From Halichondria panicea (lineage: Eukaryota; Porifera; Demospongiae; Suberitida; Halichondriidae), in NCBI RefSeq assembly GCF_963675165.1, contig NC_087388.1, forward strand, positions 372,001 to 436,000: a stretch of DNA of 64,000 bases. Direction: 5' to 3'. A program made the translations under genes and the position numbers. Positions 45,019 through 56,500 of the stretch are shown here, in pieces; within the stretch, counting starts at the first letter, position 1, and each line of letters starts with the position of its first letter. The notes beneath the pieces are model-generated. The model was not told the DNA's origin. It saw nothing but the letters and a program-made list of their open reading frames with translations, and did not search any database.

Positions 45019-47269
45019 ATGGCTGTTCACGAAAGTTTAAGTTTAAGCCTCCAATTGATTGTGTGGTTACTAATCAGCACAAACACTGCAGCAGCAAGTA
45101 AAAGCAGAACTATTCGCATTCTGAGTCTGATTCCATCAAGCCCAGACTCACCCTCTCACAGCGATGGGCCTGCAATCTCATTGGCACTGGATATGGCAAA
45201 GAAGCAGATCAACAGTCAGATGGAAATACTACCTGATTATCGAATAGAACTGGTCCACGAAGACAGCGTCTGCAATAACTCAGCTAAAGCAATACCATGC
45301 AATTTTGAAAACTTACTACAATGAGCAAACTGTTATCGGTGTGATTGATCCTGGTTGCTCAAGCTCCACTCTAGCTTTGTTGAGCCGAAAAGAGATTTCT
45401 TTGGTGACTTTACACGGTGGAGGAAGCCCTGCACTGTCCAATAGAATCAGGTTTCCCTACGCATTAGGATCACTTGGATCAAATGAAGGATTTGCTCACT
45501 TTGCTATAAAGTTAATGCAAAAGAGCAATTGGTCAAGAATTGGAGTTCTATTTGACGAATCTGATACTTCCAACTTGATGACAATCAACACGTTGTTGAA
45601 AGAGGTCATAACACTATCTAATGAAGGATTCTTTTCCTCAGTTTCTGAGACGTACATACCACTAACAGATATCACCAGAACATATCTCCGTGTAATCTTT
45701 CTCTTCACCCCTGTAGCAATCACCCAGAGAGTGCTTTGCCTAGCTCAACATCGAGGGGTGGTATACGGTGAGTATCAATGGATTGTTGTTGGAAATACAT
45801 TTGATGAAGTGGCTCAAGACATTACCTTCTCTTATGACAATAAAGAGTACAATTGCTCTGAAGAAGACATGAAAACCATCGCACTCAATGGAGTTTATTT
45901 TCTCAAGTACAGACTATCTTCACTAAATGAATCAACTGCATCCACTTATTCCAGATACTCCTTTGCTAAGTATGATCAACAATTACGTGATAGGATTGAA
46001 AACTACAACTCACAGAAATCAATGGCATTCAACATTTCCTATTCTTCTCGAACCACACACTTCTACGATTCACTATGGGCGTGGGCAGTGGTTTTGGACA
46101 GACTCACAAAGAAACACTCCAGCCTGGACCTTACTGGTCAAAAATATGGCAACACCACATTATCAGATATGACTGTTGATGAATTCTACAGCCTAGACTT
46201 CAGTGGAGTATCAGGAAGAATCAAGTTTAACAATAATTCTGGATTTTTGACAAGAATGATATCTTTATTTCAAGTAATAGATGGAATGCCAATGCTGGTT
46301 GCCCACTACGATGGAGAGTCATTTACGAAGGTCGGACCATTTGTTAGCATTCCTGACCGCTTTGAAGACAAAGTTTCAACTGTTAATGATGGGATAATTC
46401 CCGTTTTTCTTATCTTTGCAACAATGGAGTTGATAGCCGTAGTATTCCTTCACGTAATGACGATCAAGTACCGATCTCACCCCTCCGTTAAAGCGTCAAG
46501 TATTTTGCTAAGCCAACTCATTTACTTGGGATGCTATCTTAACTTGCTTAACTTGTTTTTCATTATAATACAGAGTCATAGCCAAATTGACGGGCCTTCT
46601 ACTGAAATACTTCAAAATTTAATCACACCCTGGTTGCATCCTATCTCAGTTACGGTGATAATTGGCACTGTAGGAGCTCGTACTTGGAGATTGCATCGTA
46701 TATTTGTACACTATCTCAAACCAGGTAGATTCATTGCTAATAAGTACTTGATTATTCTTGTGCTCTTTTTGGTTTTTATTGACGTCATATTGGGCACTCT
46801 CTGGACTGCTATTGACCCTTTGAAACTGCATGTAATGTACCTGAAAACCGATGCTGGTCAAATTGTTGTGCGACACTGGAAAAGTACCCATGATGCTGTG
46901 TGGTATGCATTAGGGTATGTATACAAGGTACTGATTTACTTGAGTGTGGTTGTACTGGCTTTATTAACTCGTTCTATTCGAAATCAATCCTTTTCTACTA
47001 AAGCACTTCGAACGTTCTCCTATTTGGTTGGAATTGTTTTTTTTATGGGATTTGCAATACAACATCTGTATCGCCTTAACCTTGCAAATAATGAGGATAC
47101 TCTTGTCAGGATTCCATTTATTATCGTTTTTATTTTGTATAGCATTCTCATCCTGCTTTTTATTCTATTGGTCGGTCTTCCTCCACTCGTCCCCATATTA
47201 CGAGATCTGTTTCGCAAGTATCTACCTACTCAAAGATTTAGACTCTGTAAAAGAGCTGCTCGATCTTAA
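45019..47269 (+). pseudogene. GABA-B-like class C GPCR, copy 3, with a one-base frameshift
   Basis: Homologous to copies 1 and 2 over the full length. After AACTCAGCTAAAGCA the sequence reads ATACCATGC where the others read TACCAAGC: one extra base near 45291 shifts the frame to a TGA at 45322. The remaining 654 codons from about 45305 are intact, including the GABA-B signature GTLWTAIDPLK and the tail PTQRFRLCKRAARS. Loss of the signal peptide from the downstream frame means no normal receptor could be made. Since the rest shows no decay, the break is very young, a polymorphism or a sequencing/assembly error. Its sequence is a mosaic: loop 2 and tail like copy 2, segments 6-7 like copy 1. 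Confidence 0.85.
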
Positions 47270-48095
47270 GGACACGCTTCGACAAATAATATGTAGTGAG
47301 AACAATTTGTCTCATATTAATTAACCCTTAGGCCAAGCAAAGTCAATTTGTAGTTTCTCAGGCTATTATTCCTAAAATAGCAAGCGGATTGAGGTATTTG
47401 ATAGATATTAATGATAATGATATTCATAGAAATTTAATTGAAAACACACCCCTAACTTCCTCAATAAGCGGAAGTGCATAATTTTCACTATTAATTTTAG
47501 TCATAATTATATTCATAACCAAAAAACCATACAAATTTATCCTTTTCTTTTCTTTTAGTGCCTTTAATTTGAGGTCACGTGATATTTAACTTTTTTGTAA
47601 AGCTGCCAATTTCCAAGCGGGAGGGCCTGAGAAACTACAAATTGACTTTGCATGGCCTTAGTTGAGTTAGGGATAGTTCCCATGCCTATACTACAGTGTA
47701 CTTTGAGCATGCACATTTTTAATATGGAATGAGTACACTGTTTTCTCCAATTGCAAAAGAATTACACAGTGATTGATCACGATTAAATGCAAAAAATAAA
47801 TATGGGCTACCAGCTCTGCCAGCCCCCCCACCATGCTCTTGCGCATGTCCCCTACCACTAATCTAATCATGGTCTAACGACTTTTACCAGCACTTCCGGT
47901 AATAAACGGTTTACACTTCCGCTATTATTATAATTATGCTGCAACAATGGGCGTGGTAGCCAACTCCACATTGTTCAAGTGTGAAGCTGAAGACAGACAA
48001 AACAAATAAGCCATGGACTTTCAGTCAAGGGATTCAAGGTGATACCTACACACCAGTGAAACAGTAGAGTACCAAACACAGGCAGGCAGTCAGCT
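47270..48095. other. Spacer between receptor copy 3 and the formin gene
   Basis: Contains a MITE-like element (47326-47663), the receptor 3' flank motif (GGGATAGTTCCCATGCC near 47670) and, at about 47845-47940, a copy of the sequence that lies upstream of receptor copy 3 (GCGCATGTCCCCTAC, ACTTCCGGTAATAA, TTTACACTTCCGCTATTATT). The formin promoter must therefore lie in or just downstream of duplicated receptor flank. Confidence 0.7.
47326..47663. mobile_element. MITE-like element with about 38-bp inverted ends
   Basis: Left end CCTTAGGCCAAGCAAAGTCA running through TTTGTAGTTTCTCAGGC; right end is the reverse complement (GCCTGAGAAACTACAAATTG through CATGGCCTTAG). 338 bp; interior without coding potential. 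Confidence 0.85.
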
Positions 48096-50500
48096 ATGGA
48101 CCATAAAGTAAGTGAATAGCTAGCCAGTGCTTGCTTACACTATACTATTGACTCTCTAAAACAAACCAAACATGTATATAATACTGAGGTAGCAGATGCT
48201 GTGGTATTAGATAAACTATCAAATTCTCCTCACTCTTACTTAAGGTTTACCGAGTTATAAACAGTTGTCTACGATTCGATTGCCGTCAAGTAATAATTAT
48301 GGGCCGGTGGGTAGTTCTGCTCCAGTGGCTGGAGGGCGTGTCACCTCCCCCTGGCAATTAGCTCTGGTGGTAGTAGTTATCATTCACCATAGATACACGT
48401 TGCAAGGACAACGACCTGCTTGCATTTGTGGCTCTGGCCCACTGACTCAGACTACCTCTTTGGGTACTACATCTTTTAGTTGTCCACTTTGATAACCCAC
48501 TTCATTGGGCTATTTGTACGTGTCCATAGTTACATGGGTAGTAACGGCCTATTGGAGATATTGTAGTTACATGTACATGTGCATGTGGGGTGGTTTGCCC
48601 TTTCACTTCTTTGGGGAAATGTGTTTGTTAACACTGCCTTAAATCGGGAGTGGGTTTGCAAACCACCAAGACTATAATTATACTCCAGCCTCCAATATTA
48701 ACCAGTGCGTATATTGTGGGGAACTTGTATGAAGAAATGGTATAATCTAAAGCAGGTGTTGTCAGAGTTTTGACCAATATCTGGTTTGAAGCCACTAGCT
48801 GTACACACACACAGTAACTGTGTTTGTAGTATTCTTCTCTCCAAATGAAGAGACTTAGCATTCCCTTTAGTGAGGCATTTGCGGTAAACTTCCTGTAACA
48901 TGCTTGTAAATACATGTACTCTATTTACAGTGTATATGGTATCAATTAATCAAGTTAATCAAACGCTATTAATTGAATATACATAATATTCTCATTATAA
49001 TAATGATTATTGTGATTACTTCCTCTCCTCACAGAATGGTCTGACCAACCCTCTCTCTCAGGAGGAGATTGAGAAACAGAAGGCAGAGCTTGAAACACTC
49101 GTGAATGTGAGCTGAGTACGAAAGTTAAACCATACACGTAGATTGTAGCAGCTTAGATCCCACTAGAGTGGATCTCACTTGACTGTGTGTTTAGCAAGGA
49201 ACTATGAGCTAGAGTTACCCGATACTTACAGATGTTGTAGATCTATACCTCAGCTTTTGGGGTTTGAGAACACATACTCATGCCTGTGATCTAACTATTA
49301 CGTAGTGGTTGTTAAAAATGAATTATTTTGATCATCATTAAGGCTTTCACAATATGACCCATTCATTAGTAGTATCCCCCCACACACCCCACACACACAC
49401 ACACACACACACGCACACACACTCACACACACACACTCACACACACACACACACCCCCCACACACAGGCTGGTAAGCTGACGAGGGAGAGTGCTCTGGCA
49501 ATAGCGGAGAAGTTAGGTCTCATCAGTGCGGCCAAGATAGAACGGACTAGTAGCATCACAAAGTCCACACAACTCTTCAACTTTAGCGTCTACAAGTGGA
49601 GCAAGGGACGTACAGTACAGAGGCTCATTTTACAGGTAAGATCATTATAATAAGAAGAGCTCCTACCCTAACCCTAACCCTGCATGTATGAAAGTCAATT
49701 TCCATTTTTATAGTACACATAATTATCATATAGTACTTTCTGTGTATAACCTTCCAATTGCAATCAGCCTCTCCAGAGAAATGTACATGTGTTCATCTAA
49801 CTGTATGACCTACAAAAGCATACCTTTTAAGCTTTTTCGATATTTTTAAGCCTGAATTTAGGGCATGACTTGTTTGGGGTGATCTCGTATCCTTTTAAAG
49901 AAATGCACTGTTGGTCAGTGTGTGTGTGTGGGTATACACAAGTGGTAATATGATATTATTACCTTGTCCATACAGTACAGTGTATAACCTATATTCAGTG
50001 GAAAAACTTAATTATAGTGTTAATTTGGTAACCAATTTAACGCTATGGTCTCAAGAAAAATTGACTTCAAAGTCAACCTTGTCAGTTGGTCAACCTTTTT
50101 TAGTTCATAGTTATTTAGGTGTGAGTTTATGGATGACTTTATAGGCATATGGCTTTGTTGTTGGAACTTGAAAACACTACGCGGTGTGATTCTAAGTTTG
50201 TTATTTCAATATTCCCAACAGTTTACTCAGATATTTCTGTTAAGTTGTCTTAGCACCTTAGTGCATTGTGTACTCTGGTATAGTGGCAAGTAGTGTTTGT
50301 GATTTCCCTGTGTGGTTTGTATTCAGACTACACCACATCACTGTTACCGCTTTATAAGAACAACTTTCTGGATTTAAGTGTTTGGCCATTACACAGGTGG
50401 ACTTCTTGTTTTGACAAACTACTCATTTGGGACTTGTGTGTAGTTGGTCTTTCTTCAGTCTTCAGGGGTGGCCATTAAGAGTGGTTCCACTGTACATGAT

Positions 50501-50597
<97 letters not shown>

Positions 50598-53500
50598 ACA
50601 CACACACACACACGTACGCACACACACACCACACACACACAGTTTGATTTCCAGTCCAAAACGCTCTCCAGTATTCAACATGGAACACGAACAAAGAAGG
50701 TCACCTTCACTGAAATCACTTCCTACCAGAGCGAGGTAAGTTTTGCATCAAGCAATAATTAGCCCTCATGAGATTATGATCACGATTGTACATAATATAA
50801 TACAATACTGAACCAACTATTTGTAGCTGTGTGTCATATAAGCACACAACACATGCATTGTCATAGCTGGGAGAATTCACCTTAAAAAGTGACCATGCCT
50901 GCAGATAATACATATAATAATTATGTCATATTCTGAAGTGGTGTGATACTATATATTTCACAATGCACAACCATGTTAGGTGTCGCTCTAGTGACTTGGG
51001 TGTTAGCACGTGTTCTATTGACCGTATAATTGCTACAAATCAGCTCATAAGCATTTAGATCCCATTTGAGTGTATTTAGCAGGGAACTATGAGCTATAGT
51101 ACCGGTACTATAGATATCTTTGGGCTACAAACTACAACATTATACATTGTATTGTGATTTACAAGAAGATACACATGTAATAACATACAAATTATTGTAG
51201 CTAGATGCTTTGTCTAGTAATATAATAACAGAACTAGAATGAAAGAGAGAAGCTCTAGTTTCTTTTTTTGGCTTTGTTCGAGGGTAGTAGGAGACGCTCG
51301 TTTTTTGGGCAGTGTGCTGTGCTTTTTTGCTACAAGGCTGCATGTGGGAGGAGCTGGATCATGTGTATGGAAGTGCTGGGATTCTAGCTTTGGCTTCTTC
51401 CTTAAGGTTGCGGTAAACAGTTTGCTCATGAATAATTCATGATTTTCTTATAATGATTTTTGTGAAACTATAAATGCCATGATAAAAATTTAAAGCACAC
51501 ACATGATAAATATATTGGTTATCATCCTGTATGACAAGTATCAGTCTTTAAAACATTTTCCAGTGGAAGCTCTGAGCGATCATCAAGTTACTAGAAACAA
51601 CACAAACCAGTAGTCATTTTAAACTTCCAAAAACACTTCTTGCTCTGTGTTCTTGCTCTTATATGATGCTTCTTACCATTCTGGAGGGCGGGTCGAAGCG
51701 TTTTTTTCTTTCCAGGCCAAGAAACTCTCACTATGTAGACTAACTCCACTTAAAATGGCGGTCAGAGCCAAGGAAAACAGCCTCTTGTGAGCTTTCAGTA
51801 GCCTTTTTTCAAAATATCTCTTCGACCCGCCCTGCATATAGTGAAGCTACAGTAGACTGTACCTAAGCTTTATAGTAAAAATGTCTATTCAAGCCATGAA
51901 ATGACTACTGCGTTTCAGCTGGACTTCCAGCTCATTCTAGCTAGAAAAGATCACTAGATCTAGCTCATGAATAATTAATGAGCAAACGGTTGACCGTAAC
52001 CTTAAGTTCCTTTCGCTTTGTTCAAGAGTAGTATAGGAGCTGCTCGTTTGCTGGGCTTGTTTGCTGCAAATTATAGCTTAGTTGTCTTCCTTTCGCTTTG
52101 TGAGGAGTAGTACGAGCCGCTCGTTTCTTGGGAAGTGTGCTGGGCTTGTTTGCTGCAAAACTGGGGGAGGAGCTGGATGTTTCCGTTTTGTGGGTGGAGC
52201 TAGGACTATAATTTTGTCCATCAAACTGAGGTGGAGGAACAGGGTTGACTTGAATAGAGACCACAGATTTAGTAGACACAGAGATGCCAACTTCAGATAT
52301 TAGTTTTCAAAAGAATAATGATGCAGTTGCTAGGTTGACTGTTGCTAAGCTAGTGCATTTCTAGTAGCCAATAGGTTTTGGGATCTAAATCAGTTAGAAC
52401 ATGTGCATTCGGTATCTATGGTTATAGTGTCCCTCATCCCTCGGGCTAAAGCCCTCGAGCTTTGGGACACTATAACACATAGATACCTCTTGCCCATGTT
52501 CTAACTATAACATAATTAATATTAGTGGGTGTTTCATGGAATCCAGATCGATGTTGTACTCAGTCAGAAAATCATAAAATCGTTGAAATTGGATCCACGG
52601 AATTCAAATTACCCGAACCAAATATGTAGTTGAACATCAACAGCCCTATAACTTAATTAAACGTTAAACTGCTAACACAGCTTATTTCGTGGTTCAGCCA
52701 GTTGTGTTGCTAAACAACAGGCCATGCTGAAGCAAGCTTGTCTGTACTCTACAGTATGTACATGTACATGTGTGGTATGTACAGTTCAACTTTTGTCATG
52801 AGACTGCTCAAAAGTTGAACTGTACACACATGTACATATACATGTTTGTGTAGACAAGCTTGCTCCAGCATGATCAGTTGTCTAGAACTTAAAAATTAGA
52901 TGCACGGCTGATGTTGAACTGTACATGGAGGTATGTACAGTTCAACATCAGCCGTGCATCTAATTTTTAATGGAGATTCATGTTTGTGTAAAGTACAGAC
53001 AAGTTTGCTCCGGCATGACCTGTTGTTTAGCAACACAACTGGCACGCTGCAAGAGTGTGTGTGTCCTACTTAAAAAAGGAGTGTTGATGAAAATAATCTC
53101 ATGTGATACAGACTGTGTGTGTACAAACTTCCTCCAATCTTTACTGCCTTATGACCTTTGATCCTGTAGGACGGACTTCGGCTCACAATTCAGTTTTCGT
53201 CTCAGAACGAGTACGAGTTGGACGCTGACACTCAGGAGGACAAGAACAAGGTGAGGGCAATAACTTGTACATCCCATTATCCTCACTCTATCTTCCTCAC
53301 TATCCCCTACTCTTTCACAGCTTACATGTATCTAAACAATCAAGTATCTCAGTTTGATTGATTTCACCGTGTGCCCCACCCACCCATGCAGATGTGTCGG
53401 CTCCTGGAGGCAGTCATGCGTTCAATGGCCATGGCCCCTAATCTAGATACCTCCGAGTACAGCAGTGAGGTACCAAGCCCCACCCCCTACCCAGCCGAGG

Positions 53501-56500
53501 TTGAGCAGGTCCCCACCACCACCACCACTGAAGTGTTGAGCAATGGCACACTTGAACATGGCATCACTAAGGGGGCCAGTCATGGTACATTTCTCCTCTG
53601 TGTAGGCTCCTATTGACCTTTGTACTCCCTCTCCCGGCTTCTATTGACCTAGTATTGATTTCTGTACCTCCCTCCTGATTCCTATTGATTTTTTACTCCC
53701 CACCCCCGGCTCTTATTGACCTTTGTACCCTTGTCTCCTATTGACCTCTGAACCCCCAGACGCACACACAGCTCTGAGTGAGGAGGAGCGTATTGACAAG
53801 GCTCTGCTCTCGGACAGTGGTCTCACCTCACCCATTCTCTCCAGTCCACCCATTAAAGAGGACATGGTTGAGAAGAAAGGACACTCTGCCAAGTTCATGC
53901 TCTGGGCAAAGTAAGTGCCTGTCTAGCTAGTACAATGTACCGTATAGTGGGTAATTTTGAGGGCCAATATTTTCGTGAATTTTGTGAATTTCACCAAGCC
54001 GCAAAAATTACAACCGCTACTATGTTATCTTTTTTTGGCAATTCCATCATATACATAATTATATATAGGTACACAGTACACAGATGTATATAGTGCCGAG
54101 TCATCATTATTAAGTGTTGTCATTATCTAACTCTAGACGATGGCTACGAGTGTGTGAAGGAGAGCTCATGTACTACAAGCCAGATGACATTGAGGTGAGT
54201 CACAACTTATTATTCTTAACAAACTACTTTAATTAATCCATAAATTGGCAAATAATTTCATCTCTGAACTTTGATGACACCATTTGAAGGGTCTCTTTCT
54301 AAACTTTCAGAAATCATAAAATTGTTGAAATTGGATCCACAGAATTCAAGTAAAAGAGTCCCCGAACCATTGATTAAATAGGGAGGGTGTAGTTTAACAT
54401 AATTATTTCAACAGCCATAACTTGAGTACCGTTGATCTGATGTCAAAAATGTTATTATTTTCCGAAAGCTTAGAAAGAGGCCTTTCAAATGATGTGTTTA
54501 AATCAAAAATTTTGTCGGGGCCATAATTTATCATGTCCATGGTATCGCTAAATTGGCAAATATTTTTATCTCTCGAATATGAACTTTGATAGTACCATTT
54601 GAAATATCTCTTTCTAAGCTTTCAGAAAAAATTATAAAATTGTTGACTTCGGATCCACGGAATTTAAGTTATGGCAGCTGAAAGAAATTGATTAAACAGA
54701 GGGGGTGGGGGGTGTAGTTGAACATCTTTCAACAGCCATAACTTCACAGGGCTGCATCCAGGATTTTGGATCAGGGGGGGCGAAGTCATCAGAATTACAA
54801 ATGAATCTGCCAGATCCTAAGGGGGGCGAATTACCCCCTTGCCCCCCCCCCCCTCAATGCAGCCCTGCTTCAGTACAGTTGATCCAATGTCAACATTTTT
54901 ATGATTTTCTGAAAGCTTAGGAAAATACCTTTCAAATGATGTATTTCAATCCAAAATTTCATCGGGGCCCTAATTTGTCATTTTTCGGCCTCGGACTATG
55001 GGCTATAATCCATGGTACGGTCAAATTGGTAAATACTTTTATCTCTCAAATATGAACTTTGATGATACCATTTGAAAGATCTCTTCTAAGCTTTCAGAAA
55101 ATCATAAAATTGTTGACTTTGGATCCACAGAATTTAAGTTATGGCAGCTGAAATAGTCCCCAAACCACACACACACACCACACACACACACACACAGAAT
55201 GCCCTGAACATTATTCCGCTGACCCCTGGAGTGACAGAGGTCAAGAAGATCAGTCACAATCAGTTTAACGTCAACTTGAGTGGCTCCAACAGAGTGTTCA
55301 ACTTCAGAGCCCTCCCCAGTGCAGGGAAATCAGCTCAGCAGAACAGAAATGAGTGGTGCGAGGTACGTACAGTACACACCTAACTATGTGTCTTATGAGC
55401 TAGTATTCTTATACATGTAACTGTTATGAGCTGTTTCAAGCTGATTGAAGTATGTAGCCAGGGTTTCATCTAGAATAACAAGTTTGGTAGCATTTCCACT
55501 TAACTAAGTAAGTAGCATGTCATTGCCTTGGTTGAGCTAATGATGGCTACAGGCCTAGTATAGTTAACAGCTTAGTTACTTTCTTAGTCGTGTTGCTAAA
55601 ATTACAATAAATTATCACTGTTTGTGTGTGTGCAGGCTATTCAGAATGGTTGCTACAAACGACGAGAGTCTGCAGCTGGTCTGAGGAAGGGAACAGTGAC
55701 TGGTGGGTGGGTGGATGTGGCCCCATAGCATCACCTTGAGCACTCGACTGCATGGGTTCCCTTGAAATTGCATTTTTACTTCAAAGGAAACTGATATATT
55801 GAAATGGCCCTTTGAAGTACAGTATATTAGCCTACAAGCTAATCGGCTCCTAGTGGTTGTTGCATATATATATCAGTATAGCTTGTGTGTGCATGTCCAG
55901 GCTTTTATCTCCCTCCCACACTGACAAATGGGAACAGATGGTATCACAAGACTATTAGCTTGTAACACAAAGTAGCAATGCCCCACTGACTAACAAACCC
56001 ACTTAACCCTTTCCCCACTGACTGACTACCGCACTTTAACCCCTCCCCCCCCCCACACACACACAGCCAAGCAGATAATGCCTAAGGCACCCACCTCTTC
56101 TATTATACGTCGACTCACTTTGAGACGAGCCTCCTCTCCAAACGACCAGGCCGGCTCTTCCCCCACGGACGAGGGGGGCATGAAACAATATTCAGAAAGC
56201 CCCCCTCAAACACGGAAGGCCGAGAGACGATCGAAAACCTTCGCTGGGAGTGGTAGTTACAAGAAGCCGAGGCTTTCGTTTCATAACAAGAGTCCCGATG
56301 AAGCTGAAGATGTTGTACCCTTAGCTCCACTGCGTACTAAGAAACTGAAGAAAAGGACTCAACGTTCTGGGTCACAGTTTTACGACAACGAGGATATTAC
56401 TCGACGGATTATTGAGCCGAGGGATTTCCCTGAACTGAATCTGAAGGACAAAGGAGCAAAGGAGCTGTTGCTAATGCTGAGACCGGTAAGTTGTGTGTTT

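Larger units (their letters stand above)
50736..53169 (+). other. Formin intron 4, packed with foldback elements
   Basis: 2.4-kb intron holding a 606-bp element with inverted ends (51401-52006), a nested 150-bp element, related repeat units on both sides of it (51260-51400, 52007-52200), a foldback at 52394-52504, a fragment of MITE-B (52545-52620) and a complex foldback at 52698-53042. No coding sequence seen. Confidence 0.75.
49468..53584 (+). other. Formin N-terminal PH-like fold
   Basis: Residues about 64-155, spread over exons 49468-49635, 50643-50735, 53170-53250 and 53392-53584. Alternating strands (LFNFSVYKWSKGRTVQRLIL, KKVTFTEITSYQSE, LRLTIQFSSQNEYEL) followed by a helix (DKNKMCRLLEAVMRSM) fit a PH-type beta sandwich with C-terminal helix. 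The lipid-binding pattern is not clear, so it may bind protein. Preceded by a helical lead (ESALAIAEKLGLIS). Confidence 0.55.
53760..55702 (+). other. Formin second PH domain
   Basis: Residues about 243-338 in exons 53760-53910, 54137-54194, 55198-55362 and 55636-55702. GHSAKFMLWAKRWLRVCEGE then LMYYKPDD is the classical first two strands of a PH domain (K.W.KRW..L....L.YYK), and NRNEWCEAIQNG carries the conserved helix tryptophan. The long intron between exons 8 and 9 is full of MITE-B copies. Confidence 0.8.

Noticed and set aside
48265-48492. 75-codon open frame in formin intron 1
   Set aside because: No domain, no splice support, and the phase-consistent model skips it.
49663-49682. CCCTAACCCTAACCCT as telomeric repeat
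   Set aside because: Under three units inside a gene; no array, so coincidence or a tiny interstitial trace.
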